A stretch of DNA of 64,000 nt, from NCBI RefSeq assembly GCF_023065955.2, contig NW_026622797.1:57719689-57783688 (forward strand). The letters run 5' to 3'. Positions 34,332-45,887 of this stretch are shown piece after piece (within the stretch, counting starts at the first letter, position 1; each line of letters starts with the position of its first letter). The notes under the pieces are model-generated. The model was not told the DNA's origin. It did no database searches and was given only the letters and a program-made list of their open reading frames with translations. A program made the position numbers and the translations under genes. The DNA is from Ursus arctos (Eukaryota; Chordata; Mammalia; Carnivora; Ursidae).

Positions 34332-34534
34332 AGGACTCTATGTAGTGTCCCGCCCTTCCCCCACTTGACAGACAGCTGGCGTTCTTGGCGCCTCTGTCCC
34401 TGCGCTCCCTTAGCTCTTGGGAGAGCGCGGCTCCCCCTGCAGCAAAGCGCGGCCGCGGATGTAGGCTCTTTCTGCCTTGTCTTTTGTGTGTTTTAGCAAT
34501 CAAAACTAACATCTTCTCGTCTCTCTCTTTTTAG

Positions 34535-34617
34535 TGATGTATTGCCCTCCAATACTTACATCCAGAAGGAAGATGCTCAGAGTGATAAAGTGGTCCGCAG
34601 CCTCGGACGCTGCAGCG
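34535..34617 (+). other. candidate exon (83 bp), product unknown
   Basis: It is preceded by tctctctctttttag, a strong acceptor-type polypyrimidine-AG, and followed by GCG|gtgagg, a good donor-type site. One frame reads without stops across it (DVLPSNTYIQKEDAQ...). Its length is not a multiple of three. Another frame, from the ATG at 34537, stays open well beyond the donor. I do not recognise either peptide. It could be a non-coding RNA exon, an alternative exon or chance. Confidence 0.2.
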
Positions 34618-34745
34618 GTGAGGCGCGAGGAGCATGCCGGATCCCCTGGCAATCAAGCGCATTGTGAGTCAGGGCTCAGAAAAGCCGCCCAGCGTGTGCC
34701 TGCAGGTTGCCTTGCTGGCGGCTTCTCACCAGGCCGCTGTTCTAT

Positions 34746-35249
34746 TAATTTGTTAGAAATTAAGACAAGTGTCTACATGGGAAAAGCTTTTTTAAAAATC
34801 TTGCAAGAAAATACACCAAAATAGCTATTTTTGGGTGAGCGACTATGGTTGATTTTTTTGAATGGATATTTGCTATAATTTAAGTGTTCTAAAATGAACA
34901 TATATAACTTAATAGGTTAAAAAATAGAGTAACTATAACAACGCAAAAGGAATTTGGGGTTGTGTATTCTGAGTTTGTCTTTCATTAGGTTTCAGGAGCT
35001 CAGGATAAACTTGTTACCCTTGTGAGCTTCCATGGTAGAATCGATTAGGTGCATTACCATGCAGCCCCAGTTTCTATACTTCAAAGACCTAAAGCAGGAG
35101 AAGATTGCAGAGACCCCTGGGGCCCTTACAGCCCTAGATATAGGATGTAATGGGTGTGCCTCTTGAATTTAGAGAGTAGTGGTTGGCTCCAAACCACCTG
35201 GCCTGAGCTAGCTTTGTAGTACATCACGTGGCAACCGAAGAACCAAAGT
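34746..35249. other. unique non-coding stretch
   Basis: No recognised feature between the CpG-rich block and the next SINE. Confidence 0.5.
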
Positions 35250-35262
35250 GGAAGTCACTTTT

Positions 35263-35457
35263 TTTTTTTAAGATTTTATTTATTTATTCGACAGAGATAG
35301 AGACAGCCAGCGAGAGAGGGAACACAAGCAGGGGGCGTGGGAGAGGAAGAAGCAGGCTTCCAGCGGAGGAGCCTGATGTGGGGCTCGATCCCATAACGCC
35401 GGGATCACACCCTGAGCCGAAGGCAGACGCTTAACGGCTGAGCCACCCAGGTGCCCC
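35263..35457 (-). mobile_element. Can-SINE (SINEC, arctoid type), antisense
   Basis: A T-tract and aagattttatttatttattcgacagagatagagacagccagcgagagag (A-tail and CT-region reversed) lead to gggctcgatccc and the reversed head gctgagccacccaggtgcccc. A perfect 13-bp TSD (35250-35262 and 35458-35470) flanks it. Confidence 0.94.
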
Positions 35458-35574
35458 GGAAGTCACTTTTGAACATACAGAAATGGGTCCATTAAATGAA
35501 ATGCAAAATTACTGGTAGTAAATGGATGGTCCAAATATACCCATTTTCCTTTTTTTCTTGACTACAGAATCTCT

Positions 35575-35675
35575 GTGGTGGAGTCAGGGGCTTTATGTAT
35601 CTTGTACATTTTCCCCCCAGCACTTCCTGGCACATAGTAGGCATTCAGGGAACGTCTCCTGAATGAACTGTGAGA
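35575..35675 (+). mobile_element. L2 LINE terminal fragment, sense
   Basis: The sequence cagcacttcctggcacatagtaggcattcagggaacgtctcctgaatgaa matches the L2 3' terminus, with weak upstream similarity from about 35575. Confidence 0.6.
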
Positions 35676-35734
35676 CAGAATCAAACTTACATCATCACAT
35701 CGGATCAGAATCTAATTACAGGAGCAAGCACACC

Positions 35735-35800
35735 TTAAGACATCTAGCACAAAGCCAGGACAAGTATGGGCACTCAGTAAATGCTAGATAAATGTCTTCC
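35735..35800 (+). mobile_element. MIR or L2 3'-end fragment, sense
   Basis: The sequence catctagcacaaagccaggacaagtatgggcactcagtaaatgctagataaatg resembles 'cctagcacagtgcctggcacatagtaggcactcaataaatg'. It lies just after a similar terminus at 35.6 kb. Confidence 0.5.
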
Positions 35801-36029
35801 CTAGGGACCTCAGGTTTTTCTGCTCTCTATAAATTCGTGCTCTTTCTATAAGATACTAGATCCCAGATGGCAACATTTGTGCCTTTGAAGATGTTAACAA
35901 GTGATTAAAGAAATATATATAAAAGTTCTAGGGCCAAATAAGTTTGGGGAATGCTGCTTACCTTATTTTGCCCTTAGAAAATTTCCACTTATGAAACATT
36001 TGAGAAGTACAGCAGTAAAGCAACTTGTT

Positions 36030-38330
36030 TAACCATTTTTAAAATATTTTTATCTTTACGAAAGTTATATATGCACATAGTTCTACAGTGTTTGTTATGG
36101 AAAATAGAAACCCTTCACCCCAGCTTTACATTTCCCACTTCCCAGAGGCACTAGTGATTCTGCTAGTATTACTCTCAATATCTCTAAATAGCCCTAAACA
36201 ACTACTTGTACTCCTAGTTTTTGATATGTTGGTTTTAGGTATTATCTATTGACTTTGACAGTGGATGTGTTAAGAAAAAGGCTCAGGCCATGCTACAGCG
36301 TCAAACAGTGCAGGCTGGAATTCACGGGTGGAAGGACTAGCAGGATACACGCAGACCCCAGTCTCTTGACATCATATGGAAAGGTGTGCTTGGGCGAGCA
36401 TAGCCAGACACAGGATGTGCTCCGGAGAGGGACACCTCCATTGCCCTGGTTGCTTTCTTTGTATGGGGGCTCTGAGTGGGGAGAACGTGACAGTGGGTTT
36501 TATACAGATGAGGTGGTATTGCCTGTGGAGATCAGCACTTTGCAGCTTCATGCCAGTTGCCTAGGGCAGTCGTATACCAGTCTTGGTAGATCCTGGGGGG
36601 AGGGAAGCATTGGTCCCAGTTGATTCATTGAACCCAGAGAACACTGCTGGGTTCGCCAATGGACAATCCAGTAGGACTCTTTTACTCCACTGCCCCATCC
36701 TCCTGGTAGTTATTTCACACTTCGGTTCGATCAGTATTCAGTGTATTCATTATTATGACCATGTGAAATGCTATTCATGGTTGAGCCATATAATACCTTT
36801 GATTAATTTCTTCTCCTGTACAACTTCTAGTTTTCCCTGGAGTTATTTTACTGTTGTATGTTTGCAAAATCCCTTGTGTACCTATGACTAATTATCCCCA
36901 AACTCTCCCTCAGTTGTATAACCTTCCTCTCAGTATGTTCAGACACATTAAGCATGCCCTCGGTTTTATCTTCTTGAAGACATCTCTCCCAGAATCTTCA
37001 GATCTTCTCTAGTCTGGATGTCTTGCCCTCAATGCCTGTCTCACACTGGTGGCTTAGTTTCTCACCACTGTGGTGGTGATTGTTGGTACCCTGCTCAGAT
37101 CCCCTTACAGAGGCTGGGGTGCCCATCCTGCAGTTGCTGTGTATGCCAGTGCCTCGCAGAGGCCCCTTCTCCGGTGAATTACCGGAAGTCAAATGGGAGC
37201 CATTTCAACCAAGAGGTTACACCCCTCGCACAGTCAGTGCTGGATTGGCCCAGGAGTACAAAAGTCTGGTCGCCTTGCTTTTAGGTGCAACTTTTGCAGC
37301 AGAGCTCCCCACGGGATGAGGCTGAGCTGTTCTTCAGCTGGGTCCACATTTTTGTTTGTTTCCTTCCCCAGCCCTATCCTGTTTCCCTCTCTGGCTTTCT
37401 CCTGAGAGCTCTCCCCCAGTAAGTCACAGGCACACGAATTCCTGTTTCAGGCTCTGCTCTGGAAATCTGACCTAGGACAACCATCATCCAGAGGGGTCTG
37501 TTCACATTTCTCTTGAGTTGAATTTCTCATAGTTCTCTCTCATTTTCTGGAATCGTGTCTTCCTCCCTCTTGGTTTATTTTCTTGGTTAAAGGCATCCTT
37601 TTGTCATTTCCTAAGAAAAGTTGCATGGGAGATAAGATTTAGTTCTTGAATGACTTAAAATATTGTAGGCTGCTCTCACATATGATCAATAGTTGGCTTG
37701 GTATAGAATTTTATATTGGAAATCATTTTCCATCGGAATTTTAAAGGCAAGATTCCATCCCTTCTAGTTTCCAGTGTTGTTGAGAAGTCTGGTGACTTTT
37801 TGATTCCTTAATCTTCTTTCTGTTACCTTTTTTCCCCCTCATTGGACTCTCTTGAGATCTGTTCTCTGCTTTAGTATTCTGCAGTTTCCCAGTGATATGG
37901 GTTGATGCCGGTCTGCTTTTTGTTCATTGTGTTGAGTATGCAATGGACTCTTCCAATCTGTCAATTTATGGGCTTTCGTTTGGGGAAATTTTCTTGAGTT
38001 ATTTTTTAGAAGGTTTTACACCTAACTTTTTTTCTCTTCTTTCTCTCCACAATTCCTATTACTTGGATGTTGGAATTCTTGAATTGATTCTTTTTTAAAA
38101 AAAAAATATTTTTCTCTTATTTATCATCTCTGCCTTTTGCTCTACTTTGAGAGACTTTTTTCAATTTTATCCTCCAGCTCTCATTGAATTTTTTATTTCT
38201 GTAATCACATTTTTAATCTCAAAAGCCATAATTGTTTCTGTTCTATTTTTAAGGTATTCTTCTCTTGCTTTATGAACTCAAACTATTTATATCTATCTGA
38301 AGAGTTAGTGATAAATTTTGGATTTTTTTC
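36030..38330 (-). mobile_element. ancient LINE (L1M/HAL1-type), antisense, long and degraded
   Basis: Several patches read like antisense old L1 or HAL1 DNA. They include the region near 36040-36180 with 'acatttcccacttcccagaggcactagtgattc', then gttttccctggagttattttactg (near 36830) and tctgaagacatctctcccagaatcttcagat (in part, near 36975). From 37690 on it reads ggtatagaattttatattggaaatcattttcc...ctagtttccagtgttgttgagaagtctg, as in HAL1-like antisense copies. The similarity is patchy and may be more than one element. Open frames (up to 124 codons at 36249-36623) have no support as genes. Confidence 0.45.
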
Positions 38331-38589
38331 TTGCATAGTTTCTTTATTCTCCGAATTTCTTTCTTCTTATTAGCATTATTGTTGTGGTTGTTGTCTCTGT
38401 CTTTTATGATAGCTCAAAGATCTCTCAAATTTCTGGTCGTTTTGGCTGACCTCTTAACTTTGAGAGTGAAGCTCTATAAAGCTGTTGTTACCTCCATGTG
38501 CTTGGGCAGGGTTCTTCAACCATGTGCTTCACTGTAGGGTTATTGGGCTGTGCCATTTCATTGAGGAAGCATCTTACATTATCATATTG

Positions 38590-39010
38590 CTTAATATATA
38601 AATTCAGCTGTGTGTAGCATAAATTTAAACAAGAGTAGTTTAAACAAAGAAAAGCTTATTTGTATCCAATGCAGGTATGGGCTTAGTATAGCACTCCAGA
38701 GTTTCCAGGAAAAGGAAACCCTCTATCTTGTTGCTCTACTATTTTGTGGATGTTACACTGCATGGTACAAGAAGGCTCAGCACCATGTCTACATTCTAAT
38801 CAATAAGAAAATGGAAAAAGGGAAGGAAAAAATATATATCCCATCCCTGTGAGTTATACATAGAACATCTGCTTACATCACATTGGCCAGAAATATTGGC
38901 CACATCTCATGGCAAAGGAGATTGGCCTTTTACAATATTAGTATAGCCATATGACCAATTGAGAATTATATGACTAAAGAGGAAGGGAAGAATGGATATT
39001 AGGATACAAC
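38590..39010. repeat. unclassified ancient interspersed repeat, copy 2
   Basis: The blocks ggcttagtatagcactccagag, ccctctatcttgttgctctac and atcacattggccagaaatattggccacatctcatggcaaaggag share order and content with 10190-10600. I recognise the type as a common old mammalian repeat but cannot name it. Confidence 0.4.
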
Positions 39011-39932
39011 TAGAAGATGATGGCATAGTCATTATCTTTAGGGCATTTCCCTTGGGCTGGTCAAATCTCCCAGAAAAGATTCTTCCAAAATCTTGACTAG
39101 AATGCTATAACCCTGGTTGTCGGAGTTCTGGGAATTGAATGAGACCAAAAACACACCACAACCACCACAACAAGACAAAACAAACAAACAAACAAAATAA
39201 AACAAAACAAAAACCCAAAAGTAGCAATAGTGGTAGTAGTGGGGACTGGGTCTCATTATTTATTTATTTAATGCAATTATTTATTTATTATTATTTTAAT
39301 TTTTAAATTTAATTTTATTTAATTATTATTTATTGATTACATATTTATTATTTTATTTAATGTGGCTAATTCTCGTTCTCTAATTCAAAGACCAGTGCTC
39401 AAAATAATCTAACTTTTGGCTGGGAGTGGGGGTGGGTTGGTTGGGTTGTTGAATAGTCAGTCGCTTTTCTGCATGGAGTGGTGAGGAGGTCTGAAAATCT
39501 AATTTTCATCCAATCTTTGTTTTCAGTCCCATCTTCACTTCTAGTTTCAGAAGTGTGGCCTCTAACTTCTGAGTACAGCAAAAATTGAGTTGCTTCTCAG
39601 TTTTCTCACTCTTGACTTAGAATTCAGCTTCCTCAAGTCTCCCAAGTCATTAACCACTCATTCATCTGCTTTATATCTTCCAAAATTTGGGTTTTGTTGA
39701 CTTCTCACCCATTCTTTTTGTCTGACAGGTTTATGCTTTAAAAAAAAAATCCCTTACTTTTGTTTTAGTGGGAAGGAATGGAAATAACTTCAGAAATTCA
39801 ACCCATCACCATTAACCTAAAACCTGGACTGTTCTTTAAAGCCATTTGTCTTGATACATCACTTCTTTTATTCTTGGAGTATCTATTAACGTTTCCTAAG
39901 GAAAGGATAATTTGATGATGTGATGATGACAG
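39011..39932. other. AT-rich stretch with simple repeats
   Basis: A (CAAA)n/(CAAAA)n simple repeat spans about 39170-39220. A TTTA/ATTT-rich patch spans 39255-39365. The rest is unique with no coding signal. Confidence 0.6.
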
Positions 39933-39940
39933 TTTGATTT

Positions 39941-39969
39941 ATGATGATGATGATGATGATGATGATGAT
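39941..39969. repeat. (ATG)n trinucleotide microsatellite
   Basis: Nearly ten uninterrupted ATG/GAT units occur, with looser gatgatg copies starting near 39913. The poly-Asp open frame across it is a repeat artefact. Confidence 0.95.
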
Positions 39970-40085
39970 ATTCAACATATACTGAGTTCTTACTGGTTTA
40001 TAGGTAATGTGCTAAGTACGTCACCTTTTATTTCCAGGACTGACATGAAAACCAATTACATAGGTATTACCTCCCTTAGACCGAG
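39970..40085 (-). mobile_element. MIR SINE fragment, antisense
   Basis: The sequence attcaacatatactgagttcttactggtttataggtaatgtgctaagtacgtc then aattacataggtattacctccc resembles antisense MIR ('tactgagcacttactatgtgccaggcattgtgctaagc...gaggtaggtattatt'). Confidence 0.6.
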
Positions 40086-40934
40086 GCACACAGGCTCCTA
40101 CACCAGGCCCCAAGATTAAGGGGTCCTGTATTTTGGGAATGCCTTCTTTGACAATTTTTAAGAATTTCTCCAGGCCTTGGGACCAACCAGGGCTGGCACT
40201 GCCACCCAAGAAGGGTACTGCAAACTCTACTTAGGACCCACATGAGCTCTGGCTCCAGTTTCTCCCATTTAGGGCATTCTCTGGCCCAGTAGACTCATTC
40301 CAGGGCCTGGTGACCAGCCTGGTTCCAGTGGGCTGCCCTGGTGAGCTGATCCAGCTGACTGGAGCAGCATTCTTTCACAGAATCATGCAGAATTAGATCA
40401 GGAGAATGTGGCTGACATGCTAATTTGGGGAGACTCTCAGTCAGAGGATAAAGAATCTGGACTTGTCTTCATTGATAAATCACTATACCTCACATGAACC
40501 TCTAGAGACTCTTCATCCTGTGTCCAACTGAGTAAGAGTTACCTCACACCAGTATGTCAAAGAGAAGTCTTACCCAGAATATACAAGAAAATGTAAATGA
40601 TAGTTCATTTTATGGCTGTGTGAAACCTACCATTTGGAACTTTATAGTGTAAAAGTAGAATGACAAATCTTCCAACCATGTTTCCTCTTGAACTCCTTAG
40701 ACTGCAATCATTGCACTCTTAGGATGTTATCTCTCTCGACCTTGACTGCACCTCTGACTTTCCACACTGCCACCAATGGGGAAGATATGCAAGGATTCTA
40801 TGGGCGAATTGAGAAAAGTGGTCCCTATACCTACCAATAGCCTCTACTGGTGACTTCAGCTGGTTCTAATCATTGGGTGCCCTGCACCCTACCAATCATT
40901 TGTTACTTCATGTAACTTTGTTTTATTGTTCTTG
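40086..40934. other. unique non-coding stretch
   Basis: No recognised gene or repeat. Confidence 0.5.
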
Positions 40935-41060
40935 TTGCACTCACATAACTGAAGGCCAAATGGATGAAGTCTCTTGCCTAAATTTGCAAGCTAAGAAGTA
41001 AATGGAGAGCAGAGATGTTACCCTAGGACTGTATGACTCTAGAACGTGCTTTTCAGGTAT
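40935..41060 (-). mobile_element. MIR SINE fragment, antisense
   Basis: The segments aactgaaggccaaatggatgaagtctcttgcctaaatttgcaagctaagaagtaaatgg and ggactgtatgactctagaacgtgct follow the antisense MIR core and 5' end. Confidence 0.58.
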
Positions 41061-41267
41061 ACTCTACTACTTCTAAGATAAAAGAGAAAAAACACCAATG
41101 TAGGGTTTAGACATATTTCCCCCCACAAGAATCCATTGCAATTTTGGTACTCTCCACTTGAATTAAAGTACTTAGCTTGTTGTATTATACTTTAAAATGA
41201 TAACTCCATGTATCTGAAGTCTCTAAGAGACAGAATAAAATGGATGTATATGAAATGGTAAAAGGCT

Positions 41268-41482
41268 CAGAACACAGTGTAGTGAAAAAGTACTTGGGCT
41301 TTTGACTCACAACTAAGTGAGCCCCAATTCCAGAAAATTACTTTGACTTTCTATGTGTCATTTTTCTCATCTGTAAAATAGAAATGTTAAATATCTATCT
41401 CAGTAATTAATAGTGGGTATTAAGTAAGATTACATGGATAAACCATAGTGACTGTACACATAGGCACTCAATGAATGTATTT
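41268..41482 (+). mobile_element. MIR SINE, sense, nearly full length
   Basis: Starting at agaacacagtgtagtgaaaaag, it includes ttcattttctcatctgtaaaatagaaatgttaaatatctatctc-type sequence and ends tacacataggcactcaatgaatg. It covers the MIR tRNA-like part, core and 3' end in order. Confidence 0.75.
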
Positions 41483-42623
41483 TGTCTTCCCCAACTCCCA
41501 AACACACACACTTAAGGATATGGATAATTCTGGTTTATAGACCTATCTAGAGAAACCAACCTCTGACTGTCAATGTATACTCTTGAGTCCTATCAATGAT
41601 ATAAAATGAAAGAGTCAGTGACATAATACACCTATGTTATAGTTTCTTATCTTTGCTTACTTAATTTTGCCAAATGGTTTAATGACATACCTAAATTTCT
41701 AGAAAATTTGTCAAGTATAACCTATGACTGAGTGACTGTTTTTCAATGTTCAGATTTTGGAACAAGCAAGAAAAAAAAATCACAGAATACTTATTAAAGA
41801 CAACCTTTGTAACTTAGAAGAAAGGAAAAGAAAAAAGCATGGATTTTAAAAAATATAGTTTGGGAAATTTACATTTGGAGACATTTTGAGCATGGAAGAC
41901 ACAGTGAGGGCAAAAGTTGTTTTTTATGGTAACTTAGCTTCTAGTGAGTTTGCAAAAGCAAAGTTGGAGAGTTTTTTGAGATCCTAGTGCCAAGATTTAT
42001 AGACCGCAGCTGGCTAATATTATCTTCACATTTTCAAGCACAATAGACATATAGAAACAAACCAGTTTATGAACACTATTCTTGGGAGAAAACCAATCAC
42101 AAATTTTGTTGTTACCCTTTGGAATATGCGTTGTTCTCTTCCCTTTCCTGCCACCACTGTCCACTTGCAGAACATACTATCCTCATCACTAGGTCTATGA
42201 GAGAGGTTTTTCACATCTGTGCTCTACTGGCTTCCCCCATCAAATGTGAAGGTGGATTCCTCTGCTCTCACAGGCCTGATCACATGTGCAGAGAAAGAGT
42301 AATTGCTCTGCAGATCTTATATGGGCAAATACTTTTGCTGAATGTTTACTATATGAAAAGTAATATTCTATTGTTGGATGGTTAAAAAGACCCTTTTGGG
42401 GCTTCTACTGGAACTAAACTACATGAATTCTCAGCCTTTTTCCATGGGAAAAAAACATTTTTATTTTTACTTTTAACATAATTTTCCCATTTATTTTCAT
42501 TCTTAAAATCTAAGTCTTCATACCAGTCATGGCCACCCTGCTTTACTCACACAAGTAAAACCATTTATACTCATGATGATTATGTTCTGACTACAATTTA
42601 GTGAACAAGAAAATATTCTGGAA
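41483..42623. other. unique non-coding stretch
   Basis: No recognised repeat or gene. AT-rich, ending at the TSD of the next L1. Confidence 0.5.
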
Positions 42624-42638
42624 GAGAGAAATGTAGCA

Positions 42639-43808
42639 AGCTGTGATCACGAAGACAGCATGGTACTGGCACAAAAGCAGATACAGAGACCAATGGAACA
42701 GAATACAGACTCCAGAAATGGACCCTCGACTCTATGGTTAACTAATCTTTGACAAAGCAGGAAAAAAACATCCACTGGAAAAAAGACAGGCTCTTCAATA
42801 AATGGTGCTGGGAAAATTGGACAGCTATATATAGAAGAATGAAACTTGACCACTCTCTCACACCATACACAAAGATAAACTTCAAATGGATGTGAAACAG
42901 GAATCCATCAAAATCATAGAGGAGAACATAGGCTGTAACCTCTTCAACATCGGCCACAGAAACTTCTTCCATGACCCGTCTCCAAAGGCAAGGGAAACAA
43001 AAGCAAAAATGAACGTTTGGAACCTCATCAAGATACAAAGCTTCTGCACAGCCAAGGAAACAGTCAGCAAAATTAAGAGGCAACCCACGGAATTGGAGAA
43101 GATATTTGCAAATGACATTACAGATAAAAGGCTGTATCCAAGATTTATAAAGAACTTCTCAAACTCAATACCCAAGAAACAAATAATCAAATCAAAAAAT
43201 GGGCAGAAGATATGAACAGACACTTTTCCAATGAAGACATACATAACAAACACATGAAAAAATGTTCAACATCATTAGCCATCAGGGAAATTCAAATCAA
43301 AACCACATTGAGATACCACCTTACACCAGTTAGAATGGCAAAAATGGACAAGGCAAGTAACAACAAATTTTAGAGAGGATGTGGAGAAAGGGGAACCCTC
43401 TTACATTGTTGGTGGGAATGCAAGTTGGTACAGCCACTTTGGAAAACAGTGTGGAGGTCCCTCAAAAAGTTAAAAATAGAGCTACCCTATGACCCAGCAA
43501 TTGCACTACTGGGTATTTACCCCAAAGATACAGATGTAGTGAAGAGAAGGGCCATATGCACCCCAGTGTTCATAGCAGCATTGTCCACAATAGCCAATCT
43601 GTGGAAGGAGCCAAGATGCCCTTCAACAGACGAATGGATAAAGAAGATGTGGTCCATATATACAATTGAATATTACTCCGCCATTAGAAAGAATGATTAC
43701 CCAACATTTGCATCAACATGGATGGGACTGGAGGAGATTATGCTAAGTGAAATAAGTCAAGCAGAGAAAGACAATTATCATATGGTTTTACTCATTTGTG
43801 GAACATAA
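42639..43808 (+). pseudogene. L1 ORF2 C-terminal remnant
   Basis: Translated pieces match the end of L1 ORF2p, downstream of the reverse transcriptase. They include [16 protein letters not shown] from about 42660, QESIKIIEENIGCN and RETKAKMNVWNLIKIQSF (42886-43215). After frameshifts near 43140-43420 come [53 protein letters not shown] and YSAIRKNDYPTF, ending LICGT at the usual stop at 43808. The cysteine-rich HC-W-C motif region lies across the frameshifted stretch. There is no endonuclease or reverse transcriptase catalytic domain, so it is inert. Confidence 0.88.
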
Positions 43809-44092
43809 GGAATAGCAGGGAGATCGGTAGGAGAAGGAAGGGAAAAATGAAGGGGGATAAACAGAAGGGGAAATGAACCACAAGAGACTATGGACTCTGG
43901 GAAATAAACTGAGGGCTTCAGAGGGGAGAGGGGTGGGGGGACGGGCTAGCCCAGTGATGGGTATTAAGGAGGGCATGTATTGCATGGAACACTGGGTGTT
44001 ATACGCAAACAATGAATCATGGAACACTACATCAAAAACTAATGATGTACTGTATGGTGACTAACATAACATAATAAAAAAAGAGAGAGAGA
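42639..44092 (+). mobile_element. carnivore LINE-1, 5'-truncated (about 1.45 kb), with perfect TSD
   Basis: It contains the C-terminal third of ORF2 and the carnivore L1 3' UTR (gatgggtattaaggagggcatgtattgcatgg, acactgggtgttatacgc, catcaaaaactaatgatgtactgtatggtgac). It ends AATAAAAAAAG plus a (GA)n run. A perfect 15-bp TSD (GAGAGAAATGTAGCA at 42624-42638 and 44093-44107) defines the insertion. This is classical target-primed reverse transcription with 5' truncation. The (GA)n just before the right TSD probably grew from the GAGAGA in the target. Confidence 0.96.
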
Positions 44093-44107
44093 GAGAGAAA
44101 TGTAGCA

Positions 44108-44799
44108 TTCTATAAGCACTGTAGTAGAAATTTTCTTTTACTTTGTGGTTCTAACATATACTTTCTGTATAGGAAATATATTCTGCAAAGGCAACTCAAG
44201 AGACCTAAAATTAGCACCATACCTTTGATTTAAATAGAATATAGTATCCAAAGATTAGAATATAATGAGACTACATATTTTCCCATCAGTCCTTTCATAA
44301 GGGAAATAGAGAATTGAAAATTAAACTCCCACTAATAGGATGCTGGATATTGGCTTTGTATCTTTTGAAAAAATAAGAGAAATTAAATTATAAATCAAAT
44401 CAGCTTTTAAAGTCATAATGGAATCATGCTTACTTGAAATGTGTGTTCATGCACGGGCTCAATAGACTGCCCATAACATTATCTAGCAAAGACAAGAGTC
44501 AGAGGGAAAACTGTTTATTGTGTGGAGTCACTAAACACATATATACTTCAAAACAGGACGACAGATGTGGAACAGCTGCTCATTATCCATAAGGAAGGGG
44601 GAGTCTGCCTTCTTTGAAATTATTTATAAGCTGCTTCATGTTTAGTTCTAATATTTTTTTCTTTTGGGTAAATAGAATTAAGCATTCATGATCAGAATTT
44701 AAAAGTATATGTTGATTTGCAACAACAACACTCACATATATTACATTATCAAAATGCTTCACACTTTAATTATAGCAATATTCATGAGGGTCCTGTTAC
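44108..44799. other. unique non-coding stretch
   Basis: AT-rich, with no recognised feature. Confidence 0.5.
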
Positions 44800-45045
44800 A
44801 TCTAGTAATTATAATAAACTCCTATCAAATGCTTACTATGTGCCAGCCACCACTCTAAGTAATTTAATTCATTTGATCCTTACAACTACCTTCAGAGGTA
44901 GGTACTATTCTCATTCTCACGTTACAAAGCTCAGAGAGGTTATTAACTTGCCCAAGACCACACAGCTAGTAAATGGTGTTGCCTGGATTCAAACACTAGC
45001 ATTCTGACCCCAGAATCTATACTTGGCTAAACCATCATATTGTAT
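44800..45045 (-). mobile_element. MIR SINE, antisense, nearly full length
   Basis: The run aatgcttactatgtgccagccaccactctaagtaatttaattcatttgatccttacaactacc is followed by gaggtaggtactattctcattctcacg. Next comes agctcagagaggttattaacttgcccaagaccacacagctagtaaatgg, then ggattcaaacactagcattctgacccc. The whole antisense MIR order is present and well preserved. Confidence 0.82.
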
Positions 45046-45517
45046 ATTATGTTTATAAAACAAAACACAGACTATTTCAGGTGTGTACGTTCTGTAGTAT
45101 TTGACAATTGTCACTTTAAAAAAGAAACTTTCTGACCAACAGGATTATCAGTCAGAATAGGCTCAGCTAAGATGTGGAAACAAAATGACACAATAACATC
45201 ACATGCATCACATGTAAGGTAGGTCAGCCAGAGGCTCCGCTCCCCCCAGTTACCTAGGGACCTAGACCTCCGTCTTCTCTGGCAGCAGAAGACAGGATGT
45301 AGCAGGGGCACAACAGTTCCTAAATGTCCCAGCTCAGAAGTCTCACATTTCACTCTCACTTACATTTCGTTGGATGAAACCAGTCACTTGGCTGCATCGA
45401 ACTGCAAAACTGTTGGGAAATGTAAGTAACGGGTAGAAAAATGTTAGAAAAAAGCTACTGAAGCCAAAGAAGATTAAAAAGATTGCAAGGAAACATTTAG
45501 CTACTCTAAATGCTGAC
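45046..45517. other. unique non-coding stretch
   Basis: No recognised gene or repeat. Confidence 0.5.
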
Positions 45518-45535
45518 AGAAATTTAGGAGACACA

Positions 45536-45869
45536 CAAGCAGAGAAAGACAATTATCATATGGTTTCTCTCATCTACGGAACATAAGAACTAGGAAGATC
45601 GGTAGGGGAAGAAAGGGGGGGGTAACCAGAAGGGGGAATGAAGCATGAGAGACTATGGACTCTGAGAAACAGACTGGGGGCTTCAGAGGGGAGGGGGGTG
45701 GGGGAATGGGATGGGCTGGTGATGGGTAGTGAGGAGGGCACGTATTGCGTGGTGCACTGGGTGTTATATGCAACTAATGAATCATCGAACTTTACATCAA
45801 AAACCAGGGATGTACTGTATGGTGACTAACATAATATAATAAAAAATTATTATTATAAAAAAAAAGAAA
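45536..45869 (+). mobile_element. carnivore LINE-1 3' end, 5'-truncated, perfect 18-bp TSD
   Basis: It begins in the last codons of ORF2 (agcagagaaagacaattatcatatggtttctctcatctacgg) and runs through the carnivore 3' UTR to AATATAATAAAAAATTATTATT plus an A-rich tail. A perfect 18-bp TSD (45518-45535 and 45870-45887) flanks it. It belongs to the same 3'-UTR type as the L1 at 42.6-44.1 kb. Confidence 0.96.
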
Positions 45870-45887
45870 AGAAATTTAGGAGACACA

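Larger units (their letters stand above)
34311..34745. other. small CpG-rich block with exon-like signals
   Basis: CpG is locally frequent (gagagcgcgg, aaagcgcggccgcgg, ctcggacgctgcagcgg, gaggcgcgagg) against a CpG-poor background. Both strands have open frames here (minus 34315-34512, plus 34534-34824). Inside it, a polypyrimidine tract and AG end at 34534 and a gtgagg donor-like site starts at 34618. It could be a minor promoter, enhancer or exon. It is not a recognised gene. Confidence 0.45.

Noticed and set aside
36249..36623. 124-codon frame considered as a gene
   Set aside because: It sits within a patchy antisense ancient LINE region and has no recognisable domain.
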